33,464 bases of DNA, taken from assembly GCA_031292615.1 (NCBI GenBank), contig JARLGT010000004.1:1-33464 (forward strand). Reading direction: 5' to 3'. Positions 8,676 through 16,150 of the stretch are shown here, piece by piece. Below the pieces are notes generated by a model. The model did not search any database, was not told where the DNA came from, and worked only from the letters and a program-made list of their open reading frames with translations. The DNA is from Coriobacteriia bacterium (lineage in GTDB: Bacteria > Actinomycetota > Coriobacteriia > Anaerosomatales > JAAXUF01). How positions within the stretch are numbered: position 1 is the first letter of the stretch; every line of letters starts with the position of its first letter. The position numbers and the translations under genes are program-made.

Positions 8676-10064
8676 CTAGCCTTGAACCAAGGCGCGGCCT
8701 GCAGCAAGCAGGTCGTCGACCACACCGGCACTGGGGGCCTCGGCGTAGACACGCACGAGCGGCTCGGTGCCCGAGGGGCGAAGCAGCAGCCACGCGTCGT
8801 CGGCGAGCAGGAACTTCACGCCGTCCGCACGCACGATATCGAGCACGGGGACGCCGGCGATGTCGCCGGGATCGAGCGAGGCCGCGCGATCGAGGAACGC
8901 CTGCTTCACCTCGGGCGTGATCTTCAGGTCGACGCGGTTGTACTCCATGGGCCCGGTAATCGCGAGCATGTCGTCGACCAGCTCGCCCAACCCCTTGCCA
9001 TGCTGCGCCATCATCTCGGTAAGCATGAGCGCCATCAGCAGACCGTCGCGCTCGCGCACGTGATCCGGGATGCCGATGCCACCGCTCTCCTCACCGCCGA
9101 CGAGCACGTCACCCTTGACCATCTCGTTGTAGATCCACTTAAAGCCGATGGGCGTGGTCGTGACCTCAAGGCCGAGCGTGCGGGCGAGGCGGTCGACCAG
9201 CACCGACGTGGAGAGCGTCTTGACCACGCGGCCGGTCTTGCCCTTGTCCTGCACCAGATGGGCGGCCATCAGGCCGATGATCCGGTGCGGCGAGACGAAG
9301 TTGCCGGCGCGGTCGATCGCGCCGATCCGGTCGGCATCGCCGTCGGTCACGAAGCCGGCGTCGCGCGACTCGGCGCGCACCGCCTCGACCGCGGTGGCGA
9401 TCCAAGGCGGAATGGGCTCCGGGTGCAGACCGCCGAAGCCCGGGTTGCGCTCGCCGTGGATCTCCACGACGTCGACGCCGAGGCTGCGAAGCGTCTCGGC
9501 AAGGTAGGTCTGGCCCGCGCCGTACAGCGGGTCGACGACCACGCGCAGGTTGGCCGCGCGGATCGCATCGGCGTCGACCAGTGACGCGAGGTCGGTCAGG
9601 TACGGCCCGACCATGTCGACGGTCTCGAAGGTACCACGCGCGGTGGGTGGCTCGGCCTGCAGTTGCGCCTCGACGCGATCGGTGAACTCGACCGGGGAGG
9701 CGCCGCCGTCGGCCATCCGCAGCTTGAAGCCGAGGTACTCGCTCGGGTTGTGGCTCGCAGTGAGCATCACGCCACCAACGGCGTCGTCGGCCTGCTTGAC
9801 CGACCAGCACAGCGTGGGCGTGGGCAGGTAGGCATCGGAGACGCGCACCTTCAGTCCGTGCGACGCTAGGACCTCGGCGGCTGCGGCGGCGAAGCTACCG
9901 GCCTCAAAGCGCGTGTCGAAGCCGACCAGCACGGTGCCGCCGGGGTTATCGGCGGAGAAGACGCGGCCTGCGGCATCTGCCACTCGACGCAGGTTGTCGT
10001 ACGTGTAGTCGGCGCCGATAACGGCACGCCATCCGTCGGTCCCGAACCGGATGTCTGCACTCAT
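8676..10064 (-). CDS. Phosphoglucomutase/phosphomannomutase
   Basis: A 463-residue alpha-D-phosphohexomutase that interconverts hexose-6-P and hexose-1-P, feeding glucose-1-P to the thymidylyl- and cytidylyltransferases of this window or mannose-1-P to ManC. It shows RFGTDGWRAVIG at the N-terminus, the phosphoserine loop TASHNP with Ser near 104, the metal loop DGDADR near 241-246, the sugar-binding loop GGEESGG, and the phosphate-binding RPSGTEPLVRVY at the end. ATG at 10062-10064 is preceded by AAGGAG at good spacing; the open frame to 10136 is not needed. Glucose versus mannose preference cannot be decided from the sequence, and no gene symbol is given for that reason. A 90-base gap separates it from the gene upstream, so it may be partly independent. 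Confidence 0.94.
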   Translation of the reverse strand: MSADIRFGTDGWRAVIGADYTYDNLRRVADAAGRVFSADNPGGTVLVGFDTRFEAGSFAAAAAEVLASHGLKVRVSDAYLPTPTLCWSVKQADDAVGGVMLTASHNPSEYLGFKLRMADGGASPVEFTDRVEAQLQAEPPTARGTFETVDMVGPYLTDLASLVDADAIRAANLRVVVDPLYGAGQTYLAETLRSLGVDVVEIHGERNPGFGGLHPEPIPPWIATAVEAVRAESRDAGFVTDGDADRIGAIDRAGNFVSPHRIIGLMAAHLVQDKGKTGRVVKTLSTSVLVDRLARTLGLEVTTTPIGFKWIYNEMVKGDVLVGGEESGGIGIPDHVRERDGLLMALMLTEMMAQHGKGLGELVDDMLAITGPMEYNRVDLKITPEVKQAFLDRAASLDPGDIAGVPVLDIVRADGVKFLLADDAWLLLRPSGTEPLVRVYAEAPSAGVVDDLLAAGRALVQG

Positions 10065-10154
10065 GCGACGAACTCCTTCATCCGCGTAAAAACGTCGCGT
10101 CATTTTGGCGCATGAACGCCCTGCCGACCAGCCCACCGGCCAAGGAGAGGTCGC

Positions 10155-10760
10155 TCACCCGCCCTCGCCTCGGCGCGCCATGAACTCCCGATAGACGGCG
10201 AGATGGCGCTCTACGCTCGCGGTTGGGTCGTCCGAGGGCGGGTCCAGCACGATGCGCTCGACCGCCACGCCCGCCGCCTGCACCTCGCCGACAAGGTCTT
10301 CCGACGGCACGAAGACAGCGTTGGTGCGCGCAATCGCGGTCTCGTCGAAACGCCGCATCAGCGAGTCAAGAGGGCGACGACGACGTGTCGCCTGCGCCTC
10401 GGCCACGGTCAGCGTCGTGGCGATCGCGACGCTGGGCAGCGGGCGCACGGCCCAGCGAAGGAGCAGGTCGGCCTCGGTACCTGTCGAGTGGGCAACCACC
10501 GGGTCGTAGCGCAGCAGGTACTTGCGCAGACGCGAGCGGGAGCGCACCACGTTCCAGCGGTCGAGGATGTAGGGGGCCACCGTCACGCCCAAGGAGCGGG
10601 CGTGCGGCGCAAGGGGACTGTCCGAGATGCAGATGAATTGCACCGAGGCTCCCAGCCGCACCAGCTGCGCCATGACCGCCAGCCAGGTCTCCTCCACCCC
10701 GCCGTTAGAGTGAGAGGTGTTGGTCGAGATGAAGACGAACGTCGAGCGCTCCCAGGCCAT
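10155..10760 (-). CDS. GT-B glycosyltransferase N-terminal (acceptor) domain only
   Basis: A 201-residue protein that matches only the first half of a GT4-type glycosyltransferase: FVFISTNTSHSNGGVEETWL resembles the N-terminal glycine-rich start of GT4 proteins, then alternating alpha/beta segments run to NAVFVPSEDLVGEVQAAGV, the point where a full enzyme would continue into the donor domain. The donor domain and EX7E motif are absent and the frame closes with a normal stop; the next gene is not its continuation. The start overlaps the stop of the preceding GT4 (GTGATG: the ATG at 10758-10760 shares a base with TGA at 10760-10762; a GTG at 10763 is possible). It could be a decayed enzyme, a subunit working with a separate donor domain, or a regulator. 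Codon usage looks like that of its neighbours, which argues against a fresh pseudogene. Confidence 0.75.
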   Translation of the reverse strand: MAWERSTFVFISTNTSHSNGGVEETWLAVMAQLVRLGASVQFICISDSPLAPHARSLGVTVAPYILDRWNVVRSRSRLRKYLLRYDPVVAHSTGTEADLLLRWAVRPLPSVAIATTLTVAEAQATRRRRPLDSLMRRFDETAIARTNAVFVPSEDLVGEVQAAGVAVERIVLDPPSDDPTASVERHLAVYREFMARRGEGG

Positions 10761-11893
10761 CACAGCTCTTCGTCCACCTCGGCGCTGGGTGGTGCCGCCT
10801 GCCCGCCGAGAACCTCGCGGTAGACCGCGACAGTCTCCTCGGCGGTGTGCGCCCAGCTGAAGAGCCGTGCGCGCTCAACGCCGGCGTGCGCCAGATCGTC
10901 GCGCAGCTCGGGGTCGGTGAGCACGCTCTCGATCGCGCCGGCGAGCGCGGCCGAGTCGCCCGGCGGGAACAGCAGCGCGGCATCGCCGACGACCTCGGGC
11001 AGCGACGTGGCGTCGGCGACGATGCAGGGAGCGCCGAACGACATCGCCTCGAGCGGCGGAAGGCCGAAGCCCTCGTAGCGCGACGGGAACACGAACGTCT
11101 GCGCGCCGGCGAAAAGCGTGCGCAGCTGCGGGTCCTCGACATGTCCGGTGAAGACGACGCGCTCGCGGATGGCCGCGGGCACGCCGAGCATCTGCCCGTC
11201 GAGGTACGGGTAATCATCGGCGCCCACCAGCAAGAGACGGAGCTCGGGGCGGGCGACCGCGATGCGTGCGAATGCGTCGAGCAGCGTGGGCAGATCCTTG
11301 TGCTTGCGAGTCGAGCCCATCGAAAGCAGGTACGGCCAGTCGGCGACCTCGGCCAACGCCGGATCGAGCAGGCCCATCGGACCGGCCGCAAACTCATCGG
11401 ATGCCTCAGGAGTGACGCGCGTCTTGTCGGCAGCCGTCGGGAACAGCGCCGTGACATCGGCAGCGGTCGAGAGCGAGGGCACGATCACCCGGTCGGCGAT
11501 CTTGGCGGCTCGGCGGTTCCAGTAGCGGTACGCGAGGCGCTTGGGCAGCGAAGGCATGATACCGGGGACGAGCAGTGGCATCAGGTCGTGTATGGTCACG
11601 ACGAGTGGGTGGCTCGGCGGCATCGGCGTGGGAAAGTGCGTGCAGTGCAACACGTCGGCGTTGACGGTGGTGGCGATGCGCGACAGTTCGCGTGCGCCAG
11701 CGATTGAGAACGGATGCTTGCTCGCGAAGATGCAGCGCGCGCCTTGGTGCGGCGCGACGGGCGGGCGCTCCCCGGCTGCTCCAACCTGCACGAGCTCGAT
11801 GTCGTCGCGCGCGCCCAGGGCGCGGGCCAGCCCGACCGTGTAGCGGCCGATGCCCGTCCATGACGCCATGCGGCAGTCCAGCAAGACGCGCAT
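10760..11893 (-). CDS. Glycosyltransferase family 4 (GT-B)
   Basis: A 377-residue GT4 glycosyltransferase. It has an N-terminal DCRMASWTGIGRYTVGL segment typical of the mannosyl/rhamnosyl-transferase branch, TIHDLMPL near 100, VPSLSTAADV near 138-147, LLSMGSTRKHKDLPTLLDAF near 189-208 opening the donor domain, and the EX7E motif EGFGLPPLE at 274-282. Its ATG at 11891-11893 directly follows the TAG of the GT2 gene (TAGATG), and its stop overlaps the next gene, so it is embedded in a translationally coupled series. Donor is unknown; neighbouring dTDP-rhamnose genes make rhamnose a reasonable guess. Confidence 0.93.
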   Translation of the reverse strand: MRVLLDCRMASWTGIGRYTVGLARALGARDDIELVQVGAAGERPPVAPHQGARCIFASKHPFSIAGARELSRIATTVNADVLHCTHFPTPMPPSHPLVVTIHDLMPLLVPGIMPSLPKRLAYRYWNRRAAKIADRVIVPSLSTAADVTALFPTAADKTRVTPEASDEFAAGPMGLLDPALAEVADWPYLLSMGSTRKHKDLPTLLDAFARIAVARPELRLLLVGADDYPYLDGQMLGVPAAIRERVVFTGHVEDPQLRTLFAGAQTFVFPSRYEGFGLPPLEAMSFGAPCIVADATSLPEVVGDAALLFPPGDSAALAGAIESVLTDPELRDDLAHAGVERARLFSWAHTAEETVAVYREVLGGQAAPPSAEVDEEL

Positions 11894-12739
11894 CTATCCA
11901 GCGCCTCCAAATACCTTGCGAACGCTCAGCCCAACACTCGCAAACGCCTTCAGACCCCACAGGCCGTACAGGTCGCAGTAGCGGTAGAACGAGTCACGAT
12001 ACGCTGCGGCTGCTCGTCCCTGCGGCGCTCCCGAGCCGCCCAAGTGGTGCGTCACCCGCGCGGCGGGCTCGAGCAGAACCTCCCAGGCGTGGTCTCGCAT
12101 TCGGTGACACCACTCGGTGTCCTCGTAGTAGAGAAAGAAGCGCTCGTCCATCTTCCCGGCGTCCTCGATGGCCGATCGGCGCACCAGCATGGCGGCGCCG
12201 GTCACCCAGTCGACGGGCGTGGTCGCTGCGGGAAGTCGGGGCGAGTGGGTGGAGTTGCCCGATAGGTTCTCGGCGAGGCGTTGGAAGCGCAGGGCGATTG
12301 TCGTGGCCAGCGTCGGGAAGCGGCCGAAAGAGTTGGCCTGCGCGCTGCCGTCGGGGTTTAAGATTGCGGGCCCGATCGCGCCGGCCTTGAGGTGAGCTTC
12401 AGCGCTTGCGAGCAGCGCTTCGAGCGCGCCGGGTTCGAGCCGGGCGTCGGGGTTGAGCAGCAGCACGAACGGGGAGCGTGTCGCCTCGATGCCGCGGTTG
12501 TTGCTCGCCGAGAAGCCTCGGTTGGGAACGGCGACGAAGTGCACGCCCTGCGCCTGAGAAGCCTCGCGCTGGACGCTGCCGTCGCTGCTCTCGGCGTCCA
12601 TCACCCAGACGTTGGCGGCGCCTGCCTGCTCGGCTGCCGATCTCACCGCATCGCCGAGCAGCTCGCCCGCGTTGTGGGCGACGATGACGACCTCGACGCG
12701 CGGAGGCGTGGCAGCCGCTGTTTCGCCGCCAGCGCTCAC
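11894..12739 (-). CDS. Glycosyltransferase family 2, rhamnosyltransferase-like
   Basis: A 281-residue GT-A glycosyltransferase. Seen are VEVVIVAHNAGELL at the N-terminus, MDAESSDGS, GFSASNNRGIEA, the metal-site stretch LLLNPDARL and the late FFLYYEDTEWCHRM motif typical of WbbL-like rhamnosyltransferases. I chose a GTG at 12737-12739: it overlaps the TGA of rmlD in a GTGA arrangement and gives a normal family length. The frame is open further upstream to an ATG at 12952, but that part lies wholly inside rmlD and encodes arginine-rich sequence without family features. Being next to the dTDP-L-rhamnose genes, it probably uses that donor; this is inference. Confidence 0.9.
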   Translation of the reverse strand: MSAGGETAAATPPRVEVVIVAHNAGELLGDAVRSAAEQAGAANVWVMDAESSDGSVQREASQAQGVHFVAVPNRGFSASNNRGIEATRSPFVLLLNPDARLEPGALEALLASAEAHLKAGAIGPAILNPDGSAQANSFGRFPTLATTIALRFQRLAENLSGNSTHSPRLPAATTPVDWVTGAAMLVRRSAIEDAGKMDERFFLYYEDTEWCHRMRDHAWEVLLEPAARVTHHLGGSGAPQGRAAAAYRDSFYRYCDLYGLWGLKAFASVGLSVRKVFGGAG

Positions 12740-13701
12740 GCCGCGGGCCCGTCCAGCTCGACGAGGAACCGCGCGAGCGAGTCGTGCCAGTCCGGCATCG
12801 AGACGCCCAAGGCGGAGGCCTTGGTGCAGTCCAGCACCGAGTTCATCGGGCGCGCAGCGACCGTGGGAAACTCGTCGCTCGTGACCGGCTCGATCTGCGT
12901 GTCGAGTCCGGCGATGCGTAGGATTTCGGTGGCCATCTCGAAACGCGAGCACGAGCCCGAGCCAGCAAGGTGGAAGATCCCACTGGCACCGGCATCGACG
13001 AGGCCCAGAATGCCTTGCGCCAAGTCGATGGTGTAGGTGGGAGAGCCGACCTCGTCGGTCACGACCTTGAGTTCGGGGCGCGTGCGAGCCGCCTCGAGGA
13101 TCTTGACCGGGAAGTTGGCGCCGGCGGGTCCGAAGACCCAGGCGGTTCGCACGATCAGCGCATCGGGGTTCTCGGCAGCGACCGAGTCCTCGCCCGCGAG
13201 CTTGGTCTCGCCGTAGACGGAAAGTGGATGCGGCTCGTCGTCCTCGGCGTAGGCGCCCTCTTTGAGGCCGTCGAAGACGAAGTCGGTCGATACGTGCACG
13301 AACCCGAGGCCCGCCTCGTGAGCCGCGCGCGCTAGGTTGACCGCGCCGCGCTCGTTGACGAGCAAAGCCAGCTCGGGTTCTTCCTCGGCACGCTCGACGT
13401 TGGTGTAAGCAGCGGCGTTGACGATCACGCCGGTCTCGCCATCGCGAAGCGACTTGGCAAAGCCGATGACAACGCTCTTCACGGCAGCCATGTCGGTGAT
13501 GTCGAACTCGCCCTCGGCGGGAGCGACGAAGCGGACGGCGCGCTCGCGCAGCACGCGCTGGAGCGCGGTGCCGAGCATCCCGCTGGCGCCTGCGATCAGG
13601 TAGGCGCGCGAGAACTTCTTGGGAGACTGCTTGGGCTGCTGCCCCTTGGATTGCTGCTGGGAGGCGGAAGAGCGCCTCCCCCGCCTACGCCCGGTCGTCA
13701 T
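12736..13701 (-). CDS. rmlD: dTDP-4-dehydrorhamnose reductase (RmlD)
   Basis: Last step of dTDP-L-rhamnose synthesis: NADPH-dependent reduction of dTDP-6-deoxy-L-lyxo-4-hexulose. An SDR fold with the nucleotide loop GASGMLG (about residues 38-44), NAAAYTNVERAEEE, HVSTDFVFDG, the catalytic PLSVYGETKLAGE (YxxxK) and RTAWVFGPAGANF. The 321-residue length includes an unusual 32-residue N-terminal tail rich in Arg, Gln and Ser before the first strand. The ATG at 13699-13701 is the only start codon between the rmlB stop and that strand; it overlaps the end of rmlB by 17 bases. A perfect 8-bp hairpin (13659-13680) lies inside the tail. The 3' end overlaps the GT2 start (GTGA). Confidence 0.93.
   Translation of the reverse strand: MTTGRRRGRRSSASQQQSKGQQPKQSPKKFSRAYLIAGASGMLGTALQRVLRERAVRFVAPAEGEFDITDMAAVKSVVIGFAKSLRDGETGVIVNAAAYTNVERAEEEPELALLVNERGAVNLARAAHEAGLGFVHVSTDFVFDGLKEGAYAEDDEPHPLSVYGETKLAGEDSVAAENPDALIVRTAWVFGPAGANFPVKILEAARTRPELKVVTDEVGSPTYTIDLAQGILGLVDAGASGIFHLAGSGSCSRFEMATEILRIAGLDTQIEPVTSDEFPTVAARPMNSVLDCTKASALGVSMPDWHDSLARFLVELDGPAA
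13659..13680 (-). other. Perfect 8-bp inverted repeat just after the rmlB stop, inside rmlD
   Basis: The arms GGGAGGCG (13659-13666) and CGCCTCCC (13673-13680) flank a 6-base loop. On the minus strand the hairpin would form 4 bases after the rmlB stop codon (13685-13687). It is not followed by a T-run, so it does not look like an intrinsic terminator. It could slow exonucleases or modulate rmlD translation. Confidence 0.55.
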
Positions 13702-14707
13702 ACCAACGCTTCTGCCAGTCGGCGAACTCGTCGGTGTGGTGCTTGATCTTGCTCCACCACGACGAGTTGTCGCGGTACCAGCGAATCGTCTCGCGAAGCC
13801 CGTCCGCGAACTCGACCTGCGGCTTCCATCCCAGCTTCTCGCCTGCCTTGGCGCATGAGATCGAGTAGCGGCGGTCGTGACCGGGACGGTCGGTGACCTG
13901 CTCGACGCTCGCATCCCAATCGAGCCCGAGCTCGTCGAGGATGATCGTGGTGATCTCGCGGTTGGTGCGCTCGTTGCCACCGCCGATGTTGTAGACCTCG
14001 CCGGGCTCGCCAGCGGTGAGGGCCGCTGCGATGCCGTCGGCATGATCGTTGACGTGCAGCCAGTCTCGGACGTTCAGACCGTCGCCGTAGAGCGGCAGCT
14101 TGCCGCCCTCCAGCGCGTTGGTCACGAACAGCGGGATGAGCTTCTCGGGATACTGGTACGGCCCGTAGGTGTTGCTTCCGCGCGTGATGAGCGCCGGCGC
14201 ACCGAACGTCGTGTAATACGCGAGCACCTGCAGGTCCCCGCCGGCCTTGCTCGCCGAGTACGGGCTCGACGGGTGGATGCGATCGGTCTCGCAGAAGCTG
14301 CCGGAGTCGATGGAGCCGTAGACCTCGTCGGTCGAGACCTGCACCATCTTGGCGATGTCGCGCTCGCGCACGACCTCGAGCAGCGTATGCGTGCCCAGGA
14401 TGTCGGTGTGCAGGAACGCCTCTGGCTCGGCGATCGAGCGGTCCACGTGCGTCTCGGCGGCGAAGTTCACGATCGCGTCGATGCCGCCAGCCGCATCGAT
14501 AGCTGCGTCAACTGCCGCTCGGTCGCCGATGTCGGCGCGCACGAAGCTGTAGCGGGGGTCCTCGGCGACGGGGAGCAGGTTGTCGAGATTGCCGGCATAC
14601 GTGAGCTTGTCCAGGCAGACGATCTCCCAGTCGGCGTGTTGGTCGAGCATACGGCGAACGAAGGCGCTGCCGATGAACCCGGCACCGCCGCAGACGAGCA
14701 GCCTCAT
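13685..14707 (-). CDS. rmlB: dTDP-glucose 4,6-dehydratase (RmlB)
   Basis: Second step of dTDP-L-rhamnose synthesis: NAD+-dependent conversion of dTDP-glucose to dTDP-4-dehydro-6-deoxyglucose. The 340-residue extended SDR shows GGAGFIGS at residues 7-14, DKLTYAGNLDNL, NFAAETHVDRSI, the catalytic STDEVYG (Thr-Asp-Glu), SPYSASKAGGD (YxxxK), RGSNTYGPYQYPEKLIP and the DWLHVNDH region, all diagnostic for RmlB. The ATG at 14705-14707 overlaps the TGA of the cupin gene (ATGA). The frame is open to 15013, but the extra 102 residues lie inside the cupin gene and have no family similarity. Confidence 0.97.
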   Translation of the reverse strand: MRLLVCGGAGFIGSAFVRRMLDQHADWEIVCLDKLTYAGNLDNLLPVAEDPRYSFVRADIGDRAAVDAAIDAAGGIDAIVNFAAETHVDRSIAEPEAFLHTDILGTHTLLEVVRERDIAKMVQVSTDEVYGSIDSGSFCETDRIHPSSPYSASKAGGDLQVLAYYTTFGAPALITRGSNTYGPYQYPEKLIPLFVTNALEGGKLPLYGDGLNVRDWLHVNDHADGIAAALTAGEPGEVYNIGGGNERTNREITTIILDELGLDWDASVEQVTDRPGHDRRYSISCAKAGEKLGWKPQVEFADGLRETIRWYRDNSSWWSKIKHHTDEFADWQKRWYDDRA

Positions 14708-15159
14708 CCGTTCTTCACGCTCCAGTCGTAGCCGATGGAAGCGTCGTCGAAGGGCAGACGGTGCTCGTCGGGGTCCTCGTAGTTGTAGAGCTCGGTGGGG
14801 ATGTTGATGATCGAGGCCGGCTCGTTGCCTGCGGGCGTGAACCCGTGGTAGACGCCCGGCGGGATGATCACCATACGCTGGCGCTGATAGCCGATCACAA
14901 ACTCGTTGGTCTCGCCCTTGGTGGGGGAGCCTTCGCGCGTGTCGTGCAGCACGACCTTGGCCATGCCGCCCACGCACACGAAGTGGTCTGTCTGCAGCTT
15001 GTGGTAGTGCCACGCTTTGACCACGCCCGGGTAGACCATCGTCAGGTAGACCTGGCCGAAGTTCCGGAAGTCGGGATCGTCGCTGCGAAACATCTCCATG
15101 AGAGAGCCGCGCTCGTCGGGCATTACCTTGAGGTCTTTGACCTTCACGCCATCGATCAT
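14704..15159 (-). CDS. dTDP-4-dehydrorhamnose 3,5-epimerase-like cupin (divergent RmlC)
   Basis: A 151-residue cupin of the RmlC superfamily, placed exactly where rmlC would be in an rmlA-C-B-D order. It has the family N-terminus DERGSLMEMFR, a WHYHKLQTDHF strand in place of the usual LRGLHYQ, IIPPGVYHGF and a C-terminal YNYEDPDEHRLPFDDASIGYDW that keeps the Tyr/Asp/Trp pattern of the RmlC active-site tail. It is about 30 residues shorter than standard RmlC and lacks the QxNxSxS strand. It most likely epimerises C3 and C5 of dTDP-4-dehydro-6-deoxyglucose; a C3-only or other role is possible. ATG at 15157-15159 with AAGGAG upstream; the longer frame to 15225 overlaps rmlA. Confidence 0.78.
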   Translation of the reverse strand: MIDGVKVKDLKVMPDERGSLMEMFRSDDPDFRNFGQVYLTMVYPGVVKAWHYHKLQTDHFVCVGGMAKVVLHDTREGSPTKGETNEFVIGYQRQRMVIIPPGVYHGFTPAGNEPASIINIPTELYNYEDPDEHRLPFDDASIGYDWSVKNG

Positions 15160-15169
15160 TGGTTGCTCC

Positions 15170-16030
15170 TTACAGAGTGAGCAGGTAGCGGTAGTAGTCC
15201 GACGACGTTCCGTCGACTGCGGCAAGCATGGTGGCCCTGTCTATGAACCCCATCCGGAGAGCGACCTCTTCGAGACAGGCCACCTTCTGGCCTTGACGCT
15301 TCTCGATGATTTGCACGTACGACGCGGCTTCAAGAAGCGACTCAGGCGTGCCGGTGTCGAGCCAAGCCATGCCCCTGCCCATGACTTGTACGCGGAGCGT
15401 ACCGTCATCCAGGTACATGTTGTTCAGCGTCGTGATCTCGAGTTCACCACGCGCCGAGGGCGTCACGCGCTTGGCCATCTCGGACACGCGGGAGTCGTAG
15501 AAGTACAGTCCGGTCACCGCGTAGTTGGACTTGGGGTGCTCGGGCTTCTCCTCGATAGAGAGCGCCAGACCCTGAGCGTCGAACTCGACCACGCCGTAGC
15601 GCTCGGGGTCGCGAACCTGGTAGCCGAAGACCACGGCGCCGTCTTCAGAAGCGAGCACGCGTGCGCTCTGCACCATCTCGGCGAGGTTGCTGCCATAGAA
15701 GATGTTGTCGCCCAGCACCAGGCAGGCGGGACCGCCCTCAAGGAACTCCTCGCCGATGATGAACGCCTGCGCGAGGCCACCGGGGGTGGGCTGAATGGCG
15801 TAGGTGATGTGGATCCCCCACTGCGACCCGTCGCCCAAGAGCCGCTTGAACTGCTCCTGCTCGTGCGGTGTGTTGATGACGAGCACGTCGCGAATGCCGG
15901 CGAGCATGACCACGGACAGCGGATAGTAGATCATCGGCTTGTCGTAGACGGGAAGCAGCTGCTTGGAGGTTGCACGCGTGATTGGATGAAGTCGCGTGCC
16001 GGCTCCGCCAGCGAGGATGATGGCTTTCAT
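15170..16030 (-). CDS. rmlA: Glucose-1-phosphate thymidylyltransferase (RmlA)
   Basis: First enzyme of the dTDP-L-rhamnose pathway: dTTP + glucose-1-P to dTDP-glucose + PPi. The 286-residue protein begins with [15 protein letters not shown], then [26 protein letters not shown] near the metal site, [39 protein letters not shown] and [18 protein letters not shown], all family landmarks. I chose the ATG at 16028-16030 because it opens directly onto the nucleotide-binding strand; AAGGAG lies upstream at slightly long spacing (13 bases). It heads the minus-strand run down to 3932, with a 120-base divergent region before it. Its stop is 10 bases before the cupin ATG. Confidence 0.97.
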   Translation of the reverse strand: MKAIILAGGAGTRLHPITRATSKQLLPVYDKPMIYYPLSVVMLAGIRDVLVINTPHEQEQFKRLLGDGSQWGIHITYAIQPTPGGLAQAFIIGEEFLEGGPACLVLGDNIFYGSNLAEMVQSARVLASEDGAVVFGYQVRDPERYGVVEFDAQGLALSIEEKPEHPKSNYAVTGLYFYDSRVSEMAKRVTPSARGELEITTLNNMYLDDGTLRVQVMGRGMAWLDTGTPESLLEAASYVQIIEKRQGQKVACLEEVALRMGFIDRATMLAAVDGTSSDYYRYLLTL

Positions 16031-16095
16031 GTTGAGGCTTTGACTCCTTCGCCACGTAGCGCTGCTCACAGGCGGCCTTGCCGCTCGAAGCATCA

Positions 16096-16104
16096 TGCCA
16101 TACT
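16096..16104 (+). promoter_or_regulatory. Candidate extended -10 promoter for the plus-strand glycosyltransferase
   Basis: TGCCATACT in the divergent region 16031-16150 has a TGn extension before a CATACT hexamer; a weak TTGCCG lies 15 bases further upstream (16078-16083). Transcription would start near 16111, about 40 bases before the ATG at 16151. I could not identify a convincing promoter for rmlA on the other strand in the same region. Confidence 0.35.
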
Positions 16105-16150
16105 ACCAAGGGCAACGTACCACCTCGACGACTTCGGAGCGCTCCCCCAC

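Noticed and set aside
8682-9584. Plus-strand open frame of 300 codons opposite the phosphohexomutase
   Set aside because: Antisense of a gene with all mutase active-site loops; no ribosome site and no domain.
10065-10154. Terminator or riboswitch in the 90-base gap before the phosphohexomutase
   Set aside because: The T-run on the minus strand (GTTTTTACG) is not preceded by a stable stem; no known RNA motif is recognisable.
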